Source: Massilia sp. Root335 (GTDB taxonomy: Bacteria; Pseudomonadota; Gammaproteobacteria; Burkholderiales; Burkholderiaceae_D). From it: 64,000 nucleotides of DNA. Below the pieces are notes generated by a model, which made no database searches, had not been told where the DNA came from, and saw nothing but the letters and a program-made list of their open reading frames with translations. The stretch lies in contig NZ_LMCY01000033.1 of NCBI RefSeq assembly GCF_001425685.1, positions 230,478 through 294,477 of the forward strand, in the 5' to 3' direction. A program made the position numbers and the translations under genes. This document shows, piece after piece, positions 1 to 9,260 of the stretch (within the stretch, counting starts at the first letter, position 1; each line of letters begins with the position of its first letter).

Positions 1-734
1 GCCTCGACGGCGAAAAGAAGGTCGTGCTGCACGGCGCCCAGGCCGGCGTGCTGGTCGTGTCGGCGCGCAGCGCCGGCGGCCAGCGCGACGAGGCGGGCAT
101 CACCCTGTTCGCGGTCGCGGCGGATGCGCCGGGCGTCGTCACGCGGGACGTGCGCATGCTGGACGGCCAGCGCGCCGCCGACGTGCTGCTGCGCGACGTG
201 CGCGTGGACGCCGCCGCCGTGATCGGCACGGCGGACGCCGGCTGGGACATCCTGGAAGCGGCGGCCGATTACGGTGCGGCCCTGCTGTGCGCCGAGGCGC
301 TCGGCGCGATGGACGCCCTGTTCGGCGCGACGCTCGACTACCTCAAGACGCGCCAGCAGTTCGGCGTCCCGATCGGCAAGTTCCAGGCGCTGCAGCACCG
401 CATGGCCGACATGTACGTGCACCTGGAGCAGGCCCGTTCGATGGCGCTGCTGGCGGCCGTGCGCGTCGCGGAAGACGCACGCGAGGCCGGCGGCGGCAAC
501 GCGGCCGAGCGCCGCCGCGCGGTCTCGGCCGCCAAGTACCGCGTGGGCCAGGCCGCGCGCTTCGTCGGCCAGCAGGCGGTCCAGCTGCACGGCGGCATGG
601 GCGTGACGGACGAGCTGCCCGCTTCGCATTATTTCAAGCGCCTGTCGACGTTCGAACTGACCCTGGGCGATTGCGACCATCACCTGGCCCGCTTCATCGC
701 GCAGCCGGGCTTCATTGACGGGGAGGTCGCATGA
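1..734 (+). CDS. acyl-CoA dehydrogenase, C-terminal part (5' end outside window)
   Basis: The reading frame is open from the left edge (first full codon at base 3), so only the last 240 or so residues are seen. The end of the beta-barrel domain is followed by the all-alpha C-terminal domain. That domain contains the family signature around TRQQFGVPIGKFQALQHR and, near the end, QLHGGMGVTDE, the FAD/substrate-contacting segment of acyl-CoA dehydrogenases. The family oxidises acyl-CoA to trans-2-enoyl-CoA and passes electrons to ETF. The stop overlaps the next start (ATGA at 731-734). With two MaoC hydratases downstream this suggests an acyl-CoA oxidation or hydration operon. The substrate cannot be inferred. 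Confidence 0.93.
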   Translation, partial: LDGEKKVVLHGAQAGVLVVSARSAGGQRDEAGITLFAVAADAPGVVTRDVRMLDGQRAADVLLRDVRVDAAAVIGTADAGWDILEAAADYGAALLCAEALGAMDALFGATLDYLKTRQQFGVPIGKFQALQHRMADMYVHLEQARSMALLAAVRVAEDAREAGGGNAAERRRAVSAAKYRVGQAARFVGQQAVQLHGGMGVTDELPASHYFKRLSTFELTLGDCDHHLARFIAQPGFIDGEVA

Positions 735-1201
735 AGGCGTATTGGTATTTCGAGGATTTCGAGCCGGGCCAGGACATCGACCTGGGCCTGCGCACCGTCA
801 CGGAAGAGGAGATCGTCGCGTTCGCGCGCGACTACGATCCGCAGCCGTTCCACGTCGACCGGGATGCGGCCGCGCACTCGATCTACGGCGGCGTCATCGC
901 CAGCGGCTGGCACACGTGCGGCATGATGATGCGCCTCGTCGTCGACGGCCTGCTCGGCAGATCGTCGAGCATGGGCTCGCCCGGCCTGGATGGCGTGCGC
1001 TGGCTCGCGCCCGTGCGCGCGGGCGACACGCTGAACGTGCGCTACCGGACCGTGCAGGTCAAGGCGTCGGCGTCCAAGCCTGACCGCGGCGTCGTCTGGT
1101 CGAAGTGGGTCGCCATCAACCAGCATGGCGAGACCGTGTGCACGGTCGAGGGCATGGGCATGTTCGGGCGCCGGCCCGGCGGGGAGGCGCGCGATGGCTA
1201 A
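731..1201 (+). CDS. MaoC-like hotdog dehydratase (first of pair)
   Basis: A 156-residue single hotdog-fold protein of the MaoC/R-specific enoyl-CoA hydratase group. It has the usual N-terminal layout (FEDFEPGQ, then an FARDYDPQPFHVD segment in the catalytic-loop position) and the ASGWHT helix that follows. The family hydrates trans-2-enoyl-CoA or related thioesters. The start overlaps the acyl-CoA dehydrogenase stop by 4 nt, so translation is coupled. Its own stop (TAA at 1199-1201) lies inside the start of the second MaoC gene. Two adjacent MaoC genes often encode a heteromeric hydratase; that pairing is inferred here. Confidence 0.88.
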   Translation: MKAYWYFEDFEPGQDIDLGLRTVTEEEIVAFARDYDPQPFHVDRDAAAHSIYGGVIASGWHTCGMMMRLVVDGLLGRSSSMGSPGLDGVRWLAPVRAGDTLNVRYRTVQVKASASKPDRGVVWSKWVAINQHGETVCTVEGMGMFGRRPGGEARDG

Positions 1202-1661
1202 GGCATTGCACGAAGTGAGCGGGCTGGATGCGCTGAAGGCCCTCGTGGGCACGGAGCTCGGCCGCTCGCGCTGGTTCGAGGTCGGCCAGGAGCGCATCGC
1301 CACGTTCGCCGACGCCACCGACGACCACCAGTGGATCCACGTCGACCCGGACCGCAGCGCGCGCGAATCGCCGTTCGGCACGACCGTGGCGCACGGCTTC
1401 CTCACGCTGTCGCTGCTGCCGTCGATGCTGGCCGACGTGCTCGTGATGGTCGATGCGAAGCTCGTCGTGAACTATGGGCTGAACAAGGTGCGCTTTCCCG
1501 CGCCGGTGCCGGCCGGCAGCCGTGTGCGCGGGGCGATCGTGCTGGCGGCGCTGGACGAAGAAGCGGGGTCCAGCCAGCTCACGCTGGCCGTGACGGTCGA
1601 ACGCGAGGGCGGCACGAAGCCGGTCTGCGTGGCCGAATTCCTCGTGCGCCGCTACGCCTGA
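1194..1661 (+). CDS. MaoC-like hotdog dehydratase (second of pair)
   Basis: A 155-residue R-hydratase-like protein. The ATG at 1194 is chosen over an upstream in-frame start because it has a good Shine-Dalgarno (GGGGAGG at 1181-1187) and overlaps the preceding gene by only 8 nt. The segment ADATDDHQWIHVDPDR holds the catalytic Asp and His spacing of the R-specific enoyl-CoA hydratases, and it is followed by the conserved AHGFLTLSLLP helix. It probably acts on the enoyl-CoA produced by the upstream dehydrogenase, making a 3-hydroxyacyl-CoA. A link to the PHA genes at 24 kb is possible but only speculative. Confidence 0.9.
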   Translation: MAKALHEVSGLDALKALVGTELGRSRWFEVGQERIATFADATDDHQWIHVDPDRSARESPFGTTVAHGFLTLSLLPSMLADVLVMVDAKLVVNYGLNKVRFPAPVPAGSRVRGAIVLAALDEEAGSSQLTLAVTVEREGGTKPVCVAEFLVRRYA

Positions 1662-1680
1662 GACCGCGATCTGCGAATCG

Positions 1681-1706
1681 TCGTCCCCGCGCAGGCGGGG
1701 ACCCAA
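1681..1706. repeat. dispersed palindrome, copy 1
   Basis: A perfect 8-bp inverted repeat, GTCCCCGC (1683-1690) and GCGGGGAC (1695-1702), with loop GCAG, followed by CCAAG. Similar elements lie near 20.98-21.16, 26.84-26.92, 28.47-28.55 and 44.87-44.95 kb, always between genes. Here it lies between the convergent maoC and diguanylate cyclase genes and could form a stem in transcripts from either side. Confidence 0.8.
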
Positions 1707-1784
1707 GTTGCGCGCGCCGTCGCGACGCGTGCAGGTCGCGCGCGGCCGCCTGCGCGGGAGCGAAGCCGGGTACGGTTCCGGGTA

Positions 1785-2717
1785 TCAACCGATGCATTCC
1801 GCGCCGCCGAGGCGGAAGCGGTTGCGGCCCTCGGCCTTGGCCTGGTAGAGCAGGGCGTCCGCGACCTGGATCAGGTCGGCCGGGAGACTGTGCTCGCCCG
1901 GCACCATGCACGCGATGCCCATGCTGGCCGTCAGGTACGCAGCCGTCGGCGAGGCCTCGTGCGGGATGCCCAGATGCTCCAGTTCCGCCATGAGCCGGTG
2001 CGCCACGCCGGTGGCGCCACGGCTGTCCAGCTGCGGCAGCAGGACCGCGAATTCCTCGCCGCCGTAGCGGGCCACGAGGTCTTGCGTGCGCGCGGCGGCG
2101 CGGCGCATCGCCGCCGCGAACTGCATCAGGGTCGCGTCGCCGGCCTGGTGGCCGTAGTGGTCGTTGTACAGCTTGAAATGGTCGATGTCGACCAGGATCA
2201 GCGCCACCGGCAGGCCGGCGCGCCCGCAGCGGCGCCATTCGGCGTCGAGGCGTTCGTCGAAGGCGCGGCGGTTGGCCACGCCCGTCAGCGCGTCGGTGAG
2301 GATCAGGGCGCGCAAGGCGTCGCGCTGGCGCTTGACGGTGAGCTGGGTGCGCACGCGCGCCCGCACGACGGCCGCGTTCACGGGCTTGCTGATGAAGTCG
2401 GCGGCGCCGGCGCCCAGCGCGCGCGTCTCGTCCTCGGGCGACTTCAGCGCGGTCACGAAGATCACGGGGATGTCGCTCGTCTCGGGCGCCGCGAGGAGCT
2501 CCTTGCAGACGGCATAACCGTCCATGCCCGGCATCACGGCGTCCAGCAGGATCAGGTCGGGCTGCTGGGTGCGGGCGATGTCGAGCGCGCGCGGACCGTC
2601 CAGCGCAAACAGGACTTCGTGCTCGTCCTGCAGGGCGCCGTGCAGGATCTGGATGTTTTCCATCGCATCGTCGACCACCAGGATGCGGCCGTTCAAGGCC
2701 ATATCGGTCCAGCTCAT
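1785..2717 (-). CDS. response regulator with GGDEF (diguanylate cyclase) output domain
   Basis: 310 residues. The N-terminal receiver domain (about residues 10-125) has the acidic pair D16/D17, phospho-acceptor D59 ([13 protein letters not shown]) and K111. A GGDEF domain (about 138-305) has the active-site signature GGEEF at 219-223. An RxxD inhibitory I-site (RTQD, 210-213) sits exactly five residues before it, so both c-di-GMP synthesis and product inhibition are expected. The start overlaps the stop of the upstream hybrid kinase (ATGA at 2714-2717), so the kinase is the obvious phospho-donor. The product probably raises c-di-GMP when phosphorylated; the direction of control is inferred. 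Confidence 0.95.
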   Translation of the reverse strand: MSWTDMALNGRILVVDDAMENIQILHGALQDEHEVLFALDGPRALDIARTQQPDLILLDAVMPGMDGYAVCKELLAAPETSDIPVIFVTALKSPEDETRALGAGAADFISKPVNAAVVRARVRTQLTVKRQRDALRALILTDALTGVANRRAFDERLDAEWRRCGRAGLPVALILVDIDHFKLYNDHYGHQAGDATLMQFAAAMRRAAARTQDLVARYGGEEFAVLLPQLDSRGATGVAHRLMAELEHLGIPHEASPTAAYLTASMGIACMVPGEHSLPADLIQVADALLYQAKAEGRNRFRLGGAECIG

Positions 2718-5700
2718 GCATCCTCCTTCGTGTCCAGTAGCGCGCGCACCAGCTGCGCCGCCTCTTCGAAGCGCAGCGTCGCCACCGCGTCCGCCAGCGG
2801 CGCCACGGCGCCGGGCTCCAGCCGGGCGAGGGCGGGACGCAGCGTCTCGAACTGCGCCATCGCTTTCATGTTGTTATTGTGGAGCAAATCGAGCAGCTGC
2901 GCCAACTCGCGCCGCAAGGTAGCGCTATCTTCCGCCTGTGCCGGTGCCGCGTCCGCCGGTTGCGGGGCCGGGAGGTCGCGCGCCGCGTCCAGCACGATCC
3001 GCAGGGCAGCCTCGAGGCGGGCCAGGCGCAGCGCGAGCGCCGCGGCGTCCTCGCTGCGCAGCGCCCGCTCCAGTTCCAGCGCCTGCCCGGCCACGTCCGT
3101 CGCGCCCAGGTTGGCGGCCACGCCGCGCAGGCGGTGCGCGGCCTGGCCCGCGGCGGTGCGGTCGCCCGCGTCGAGCAGGGCCCGGATGTCGGACACGGCG
3201 CCGCCCTGCGAACTTTCGAAGCGCTTGAACAGGGCGGCGAAGTTGGCGAAACTGCCGCCGAAGCGGGGCAGCGTCGCCTTCAGGTCGATGCCGGGCAGGT
3301 AGGCCGGCGCGGCCGGTCCGGACGCCGGCGCGGTGCCGGCGGCGTCGGCGGCGTCGGGCGCGGGCGCCGCCGGGCGGCCCGTGAGGCGGCTCAGCATGTC
3401 CACCAGTTCGTCCACGTCGATCGGCTTGGCGAGGTAGTCGCTCATGCCGGCGGCGCGGGCGCGGCGGCGGTCCTCGTCGAGGGCGTTGGCCGTCATCGCG
3501 ATCACGGGCAGGCGGTCGAGGCCCATCGCGCGGATCGCGGCCGTCGCTTCGAAACCGTCCATCACGGGCATCTGCAAGTCCATCAGCACGGCGTCGTACT
3601 GGGCCGCCGCATTGCCGGCCGAATGTTCGCCCAGCATGCTGACGGCGATGCGGCCGTTCGCCGCGAAATCGACGCTGGCGCCGGCGTGCACGAGCACGTA
3701 GTTCGCCACTTCCTGGTTGAGCAGATTGTCTTCGACGACGAGCACGCGCATGCCGGCGAGGCGCCCGCCGAGCGGCGCCGTGCGGTGCGGGGCCGGCGCC
3801 GGGGCGCCGCTGTGCAGTTCCGCCAGCACGTCGGCCAGCGCGCCCGGCGTGAACGGTTTCGCGAGCACGGCGTCGATGCGCAGGTCGGCCGCCACCGCAT
3901 CGACGCGTTCGCGCTCCGGATCGGCGGCCAGCAGCGCGCAGCGGGGCAGGGCGATGGCCCGGTCGGCGCGCGCGAAGGCGATCACGGAGGCGCCGTCCAG
4001 GTCGCCCAGCACGCTGTCGATGAACGCGACGTCGAACGGTCCTTCGGCACGCAGCAGCGCGAGCGTGTCGGCGCCGCTGGCGGCCGTCGCGACGTGCCAC
4101 CCGCGCGCCGCGAGCAGCCCGGCCAGCGCGGCGCGGCTGCTCGCATTGTCGTCCGCCACCAGCACGCGCAGCGGCGCATTCGCTTGATGGACCGGCGCCG
4201 CGGCGTCCGGCGCGGTGCCGAACGAGGCGGCGAAGCGGAACGTGGCGCCCCGGCCCGGCGCGCTGTCCACCCGCAGCTCGCCGCCCATCAGGCGCACGAG
4301 GCGCCGGCTGATCGCCAGGCCCAGGCCCGTGCCGCCGTACTTGCGGCTCGTGGAGGTGTCGGCCTGCGAGAACGCCTCGAACATGCGCTGCTGCTGCTCG
4401 GGCGCGATGCCGATGCCGCTGTCGCGCACGGTGAAGCCGAGCGCGATCCGGTCGCCGTCGCGGCCCACCGGGTCGATCGCCAGCACGACTTCGCCCCGCT
4501 CCGTGAACTTGATCGCGTTGCTGACGAGGTTGAGCAGCACCTGGCCGAGCCGCATCGGGTCGCCCACGAGGCGGGCCGGCACGTCGGGATGGACCGCGAA
4601 CACGGGCTCGATGCCCTTGTTCCAGGCGCCCGTCGCGGACATCGCGGCGATGCTGGACAGGACGTCGTCCAGCGCGAACGGGGTCTGCTCGAGCACCAGC
4701 TGGCCCGCTTCCACCTTCGAATAATCGAGCACGTCGTTCAGCATCGACAGCAGCGACTTCGCGGCCATCTGCATGCGCGCCACGTAGCCGCGCTCGCGCC
4801 GGCCCAGGTCGGCCTCCTCGAGCAGGCGCGCGAGGGCGATGACGGCGTTCATCGGCGTGCGGATCTCGTGGCTCATGTTGGCGAGGAATTCGCCCTTGGC
4901 GCTGCTGGCCGCTTCGGCCGCGTGCAGCGCTTCCTCCAGGCGCGACTGCGTGCGTTTCAGTTCCGTGATGTCGGCATGCAGCATGTAGAAACCCTGCACC
5001 TGCCCGTCCGGATCGATGTCGGGGATGTAGCTGCCCCACGCCTGGATCACCTTGCCGGAGCCCTTGCGGTGCAGCCTGCGTTCGAAGAACTGGCGCTCGC
5101 CGCGCAGGACGCCGTCGAGGTAGGTCTGCACTTCCGCGATCTGTTCCTCGTCGACGAGCTCGCGCATGTGGCGGCCGACGATGTCGGAGGAGGAACGCTC
5201 GAGCCAGTCGCAATAGGGCTTGTTCGCGAAGCGGCAGCGCATGTCCGCGTCCCAGTAGCCGACGAGCGCGGGCAGGTGGTCCGTCACGGTGCGGATCATG
5301 CGTTCGCTCTCTTCCAGCCGGCGGCTGGCGGCGCGCAGCGCGGCGGCCGTCTCCACGCGGGCGCTGATGTCGCGGATGGTGCCCTGCACGATGCCGCGGC
5401 CGCCGATGTCGACGCTGTTGAGCAGCACGTCGGCGTGGAACTGCGAGCCGTCGCGGCGCCGGTAGATCCATTCGAAGCGGCTGCCGCCCGTGTCGAGTGC
5501 GCGCCGCATCGCCTCGTTCCACATGTCGTCCGAGCGGCGCCCGTTCGGCTGCAGTTCGGGCGAGCTGCTGGCCGGCGCCATCGCGAGGAATTCGTCCGCG
5601 CCGGCGCAGCCGAACAGGTCGATCGCGGCCTGGTTGGCGCTGAGGAAGCCGGCCCCGTAGGCGATCAGCACGTGGGCGTCGCCCGACCCTTCGAACAGGG

Positions 5701-7216
5701 TGCGGAACAGCTCCTCGTTGTCGCGGTTGCGCTGTTCCTCGCGCTTGCGCTCCGTGATGTCGAGCACGACGGCGTTGATGCCGACCAGCTCGCGCTCCGG
5801 GCCGTACACGGGGTAGTAGCTGCAGATCCAGTGGCGCAACACGCCCGGTTGCGCGGGGGTGTCGCCGCTGTCCTCGACCTCGATCAGCGGCCGCCCCGAC
5901 GCGAGCACCTGGCGGTACGGCTTCTCGATGTGGACGCCCCGTTCACCCAGCAGTTCGGGGAATGTGCGGCCGACGTGGGCGCTGGCCGGCAGCGCGTTCA
6001 CGGCCGCCAGGTAGTCGTTGATCATGACGACCTTGAGGCTGCGGTCGACGAAGGCCAGGCCGACGGGCGCCGTGGCATACACGGTGGCCAGCATGGCGGA
6101 GGAGCGCTGCAGCTCGTTGGTGCGCTCGGCCACGAGCGATTCGAGGCCGGCGCGGTACTGCTGCAGTTCGCCCTCGACCTTGCCCAGCGCGCGCGCGACG
6201 GTCGCCGCTTCGCGGATCGCCAGCGGCGGGATGACGAGCGCCTCGCCGCGCCCGAGCGCCGCCGCCGGCTCGGTCAGGGCCCGCACCGAGCGCGCGATCG
6301 AGTCGCCGATGCGCCAGGCGGCGCCGAGGCTGATGGCCAGCATGACGGCGATCCACGCGAGCGTGGTGGCGGGATCGGGGCCGAGGATCTCGCGCGCCGC
6401 GTGGCGCGGGAAGCCGATCGCCACGGCCCAGTCGTGCCCGAGCGTGCGCGCATAGGCCGCGTACATCGGCTGCGGCCCGTGGTCGAGCAGCTCGACGAGG
6501 CCGAGCGGCCGGTTGGCCAGCGCCCGCGCCAGTTCCGGACGCATGGTGTCGCTGATCGCGTGCAGCGTGTGCCCGCGGAACGCGACGAGCTTGCGGTGGT
6601 TGTCGAACACGAGGGCGGTCCAGTGCGGCGGCAGGTTCTGGTTCGCCAGCAGTTCCTGCAGGCGGCGCGGGCGCAGCTCGACGGTCAGCGCATACGCGAC
6701 CTTGCCGCCGCGCCAGACCGGCACCGCGACCGAAATCACCCATGGCTGCGTGGCGTCGCCGCGGTGCAGGCCCGACGTGACCGTGTCGCCCGTATTGAAC
6801 ACGGTGCGCACGTCCGCTTCGTTGCCGCGCGGGGGCAGGACGCTGCCGAGCGTGTGGCGCGTGTCCAGCAGCACGGTGCCGTCCGGCGCGCTGACGGCGA
6901 CGGCGTAGGCGGGGAATTCGGGCCGCAGCAGCCGGCGCGCGGCCGTGTGGAAGGCGGCCAGGTCGCCGTTCGCCAGGTTGGCCTGGTTGGCCAGGGTGCG
7001 CGCCGCGGTTTCGCCGTTGGCGAGGTCGCGGTCGACGGCCGCCGCCAGCGCGCGCGCGATCATTTCGGCATCCTCGGCGATGTGGGCCCGTTCGCGCTTG
7101 TCGGCGTCGGTGGCGAATACGAGGTAGCCGATCAGGATCGGCAGGGCGCACGCCAGCACGAGCGTCACCAGCTTGGCGCGAATGGAAGGTAGCGAACGAC
7201 GTTGTAACAACTGCAC
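2714..7216 (-). CDS. membrane hybrid sensor histidine kinase (dCache-PAS x3-HisKA-HATPase-REC-REC-HPt)
   Basis: About 1500 residues from a GTG at 7216, chosen because GGAG lies 6 nt upstream (7223-7226) and the first membrane helix then starts at about residue 13. Layout: TM1 (13-35), periplasmic Cache-like sensor (40-280), TM2 (284-303), three PAS domains (about 372-490, 500-620, 638-755), HisKA with H783 (SHEIRTP), HATPase (NLVSNAIKF near 896, then DSGIGI and [10 protein letters not shown]), receiver 1 (D1067), receiver 2 (D1213, [12 protein letters not shown]), and a C-terminal HPt domain (AAHRLRG, H1361). The HPt can pass phosphate to the coupled diguanylate cyclase. An alternative start 37 codons upstream would add a basic segment with no obvious role. 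The signal sensed is unknown. Confidence 0.94.
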   Translation of the reverse strand: MQLLQRRSLPSIRAKLVTLVLACALPILIGYLVFATDADKRERAHIAEDAEMIARALAAAVDRDLANGETAARTLANQANLANGDLAAFHTAARRLLRPEFPAYAVAVSAPDGTVLLDTRHTLGSVLPPRGNEADVRTVFNTGDTVTSGLHRGDATQPWVISVAVPVWRGGKVAYALTVELRPRRLQELLANQNLPPHWTALVFDNHRKLVAFRGHTLHAISDTMRPELARALANRPLGLVELLDHGPQPMYAAYARTLGHDWAVAIGFPRHAAREILGPDPATTLAWIAVMLAISLGAAWRIGDSIARSVRALTEPAAALGRGEALVIPPLAIREAATVARALGKVEGELQQYRAGLESLVAERTNELQRSSAMLATVYATAPVGLAFVDRSLKVVMINDYLAAVNALPASAHVGRTFPELLGERGVHIEKPYRQVLASGRPLIEVEDSGDTPAQPGVLRHWICSYYPVYGPERELVGINAVVLDITERKREEQRNRDNEELFRTLFEGSGDAHVLIAYGAGFLSANQAAIDLFGCAGADEFLAMAPASSSPELQPNGRRSDDMWNEAMRRALDTGGSRFEWIYRRRDGSQFHADVLLNSVDIGGRGIVQGTIRDISARVETAAALRAASRRLEESERMIRTVTDHLPALVGYWDADMRCRFANKPYCDWLERSSSDIVGRHMRELVDEEQIAEVQTYLDGVLRGERQFFERRLHRKGSGKVIQAWGSYIPDIDPDGQVQGFYMLHADITELKRTQSRLEEALHAAEAASSAKGEFLANMSHEIRTPMNAVIALARLLEEADLGRRERGYVARMQMAAKSLLSMLNDVLDYSKVEAGQLVLEQTPFALDDVLSSIAAMSATGAWNKGIEPVFAVHPDVPARLVGDPMRLGQVLLNLVSNAIKFTERGEVVLAIDPVGRDGDRIALGFTVRDSGIGIAPEQQQRMFEAFSQADTSTSRKYGGTGLGLAISRRLVRLMGGELRVDSAPGRGATFRFAASFGTAPDAAAPVHQANAPLRVLVADDNASSRAALAGLLAARGWHVATAASGADTLALLRAEGPFDVAFIDSVLGDLDGASVIAFARADRAIALPRCALLAADPERERVDAVAADLRIDAVLAKPFTPGALADVLAELHSGAPAPAPHRTAPLGGRLAGMRVLVVEDNLLNQEVANYVLVHAGASVDFAANGRIAVSMLGEHSAGNAAAQYDAVLMDLQMPVMDGFEATAAIRAMGLDRLPVIAMTANALDEDRRRARAAGMSDYLAKPIDVDELVDMLSRLTGRPAAPAPDAADAAGTAPASGPAAPAYLPGIDLKATLPRFGGSFANFAALFKRFESSQGGAVSDIRALLDAGDRTAAGQAAHRLRGVAANLGATDVAGQALELERALRSEDAAALALRLARLEAALRIVLDAARDLPAPQPADAAPAQAEDSATLRRELAQLLDLLHNNNMKAMAQFETLRPALARLEPGAVAPLADAVATLRFEEAAQLVRALLDTKEDA

Positions 7217-7332
7217 TGCAAGCTCCGCGAAGGGTGCGCAGCCGACGCGGCGCCATAAGACATGGTAGCCCAGCAGGCGCGAGCGGCAAACCCCCTTGAT
7301 GCCGACAACACGATTCCTGTCCCGCAACCCGT

Positions 7333-7394
7333 AAATTCGGGGTCAGAGCCCGATTCGTGGCAATTGATCGAAACAGGGCTCTGACCCCGAATTT
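7333..7394. repeat. 19-bp perfect inverted repeat with 24-nt loop
   Basis: The arms at 7333-7351 and 7376-7394 are exact reverse complements (AAATTCGGGGTCAGAGCCC and its complement). The 7217-7544 gap between the divergent kinase and mshE contains this element plus the mshE promoter region and nothing else that I recognise. From memory, repeats with the GGGGTCAGAGCCC core occur in many betaproteobacterial genomes and resemble REP/BIME elements mobilised by REP-associated tyrosine transposases. No such transposase is encoded in this window. Confidence 0.85.
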
Positions 7395-7482
7395 TGACAA
7401 CACTGTTTCTTGCCTGGCATGCCGGATAGGCATGGAGTCGCGCCGACGATACGTTTTGCGTTACGTAAAGTCATTCTCTAGG

Positions 7483-7510
7483 TTAATTTTTCGTTCCTGT
7501 GACATACAAT
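7483..7510 (+). promoter_or_regulatory. possible sigma70 promoter of the msh operon
   Basis: TACAAT (7505-7510) is a near-consensus -10 box 34 nt before the mshE ATG. The best -35 at 16 bp spacing (TTAATT, 7483-7488) is poor, so an activator may be needed. The surrounding 7450-7520 stretch is AT-rich compared with the neighbouring genes. Confidence 0.35.
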
Positions 7511-7544
7511 GCAGGACTAGTCCTACATTGATCGAAGAGGTGGT

Positions 7545-9251
7545 ATGGCGCGGCCCGAAAAAGTCCGACTTGGCGAAATCCTGGTGCAACAAAAGCTGCT
7601 GTCGGAAGACCAGCTGAACCAGGCCCTGGCCGACCAGAAGCGCAGCGGCCGCAAGCTGGGCCGCGTGTTCGTCGAGAGCGGCTTCGTCACGGAAGAGCAG
7701 ATTTCCGGCGCGCTCGCGCGCCAGCTCGGCATCCCCTACCTCAACCTCAAGTTCTACAACATCAACCAGGACGTCGTGCGCCTGCTGCCGGAAACGCAGG
7801 CGCGCCGCTTCCGGGCGCTGGTGCTGGAAGACCGCGCCGACACGGTGCTCGTCGGCGTCTCCGACCCGACCGACCTGTTTGCCTACGACGAGATCGCGCG
7901 CCTGCTGAAGAAGGGCGTCGAACTGGCCGTCGTCAACGAGACGGAAGTGCTGCAGGCGATCGACCGCATCTACCGCCGCACGGGCGAGATCACGGGCCTC
8001 GCGCGCGAGCTGGAACAGGACCTGGGCGACACGACGTCGGTCGACTTCGGCGCGTTGTCCGCCAACTCCGGGCTGGAAGAAGCGCCGGTCGTCAAGCTGC
8101 TCCAGTCGGTGTTCGACGACGCCGCCCAGGTGCGCGCATCGGACATCCACATCGAACCGCAGGACGGCCGCCTGCAGATCCGCTTCCGCATCGACGGCGT
8201 GCTGCACCTGCAGACCGAGGCCGACATCAAGATCGCGACGCCGCTGGCGCTGCGCCTGAAGCTGATGGCGGACCTCGACATCTCGGAAAAGCGCCTGCCG
8301 CAGGACGGCCGCTTCGCCGTCAAGGTGCGCAACCAGCGCATCGACGTCCGTATCTCGACCATGCCCACGCAGTACGGCGAATCCGTCGTCATGCGTCTGT
8401 TGAACCAGGTCGGCACCACGTTGCGCCTGGATGCGATCGGCATGCCGGCCGCGCTGGTCGAGCGCTTCCGGGCCATCGTCCAGCGCCCGAACGGGCTCGT
8501 GCTCGTAACCGGGCCGACGGGTTCCGGCAAGACGACCACGCTGTACAGCGCGCTCGCCGAGCTGAACTCGGTGGAGAAGAAGCTGATCACGGTCGAGGAC
8601 CCGATCGAATACCGGCTGTCCGGCATCAACCAGGTGCAGGTCAACGACAAGATCGAGCTGAATTTCGCGCGCGTGCTGCGCTCGGCGCTGCGCCAGGACC
8701 CGGACATCGTGCTGGTCGGCGAGATGCGCGACCAGGAGACGGCGCAGATCGGCCTGCGCGCCGCCATGACGGGCCACCTGGTGTTGTCGACCTTGCACAC
8801 GAACGACGCCGCATCGACGCCGCTGCGCCTGATGGACATGGGCGTCCCGCGCTACATGGTGAGCGGGTCGCTGCAGGCCGTGCTGGCGCAGCGTCTCGTG
8901 CGCGTGATCTGCGAAAGCTGCTCGGAGCCGTACCCGCTGCCGGCGCCGGAGCGCGCCTGGCTGCGCGCCGAACTGGGCGACCGCGCCGAGACGGTGCCGT
9001 TCTTCCACGGGCGCGGCTGCTCGCACTGCAACGGCACGGGCTACCGCGGACGGACGGGCGTGTACGAACTGCTGGAGATGACGCGCGCCGTCAACGAGGC
9101 CGCGAACCATCCGGACCCCGGGCACTTCCTGAAAGTGGCGCATGCCGAGATGCGCGGCGAGACGCTGCGCCGCAGCGGCGTGCGCCTCGCGATCCAGGGC
9201 CGCACGACGGTCGCGGAAGCCATGCGCATTAGTAACCAGATGGACGACTGA
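7545..9251 (+). CDS. mshE: MSHA pilus extension ATPase MshE (GspE/PilB family)
   Basis: 568 residues, ATG at 7545 with AAGAGG 4 nt upstream. The N-terminal MshEN domain contains two consecutive 24-residue motifs (8-31 beginning RLGEILV, and 37-60 beginning KLGRVFV, each ending xALxxQ). These match the known c-di-GMP-binding pattern of this domain. The ATPase core has Walker A GPTGSGKT (323-330), Walker B DIVLVGE (387-393) and the His box STLHTND (415-421). A tetracysteine zinc site follows (C456/C459 and C492/C495). It powers pilus assembly at the inner membrane with MshG. It is the first gene of the pilus cluster and divergent from the c-di-GMP signalling pair. Confidence 0.96.
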   Translation: MARPEKVRLGEILVQQKLLSEDQLNQALADQKRSGRKLGRVFVESGFVTEEQISGALARQLGIPYLNLKFYNINQDVVRLLPETQARRFRALVLEDRADTVLVGVSDPTDLFAYDEIARLLKKGVELAVVNETEVLQAIDRIYRRTGEITGLARELEQDLGDTTSVDFGALSANSGLEEAPVVKLLQSVFDDAAQVRASDIHIEPQDGRLQIRFRIDGVLHLQTEADIKIATPLALRLKLMADLDISEKRLPQDGRFAVKVRNQRIDVRISTMPTQYGESVVMRLLNQVGTTLRLDAIGMPAALVERFRAIVQRPNGLVLVTGPTGSGKTTTLYSALAELNSVEKKLITVEDPIEYRLSGINQVQVNDKIELNFARVLRSALRQDPDIVLVGEMRDQETAQIGLRAAMTGHLVLSTLHTNDAASTPLRLMDMGVPRYMVSGSLQAVLAQRLVRVICESCSEPYPLPAPERAWLRAELGDRAETVPFFHGRGCSHCNGTGYRGRTGVYELLEMTRAVNEAANHPDPGHFLKVAHAEMRGETLRRSGVRLAIQGRTTVAEAMRISNQMDD

Positions 9252-9260
9252 TAAGCACCC

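Noticed and set aside
2879-7192. Very long plus-strand open frame opposite the hybrid kinase
   Set aside because: It is the antisense of a fully recognisable kinase. The translation is Arg/Ala/His-rich without domains, an effect of high GC.
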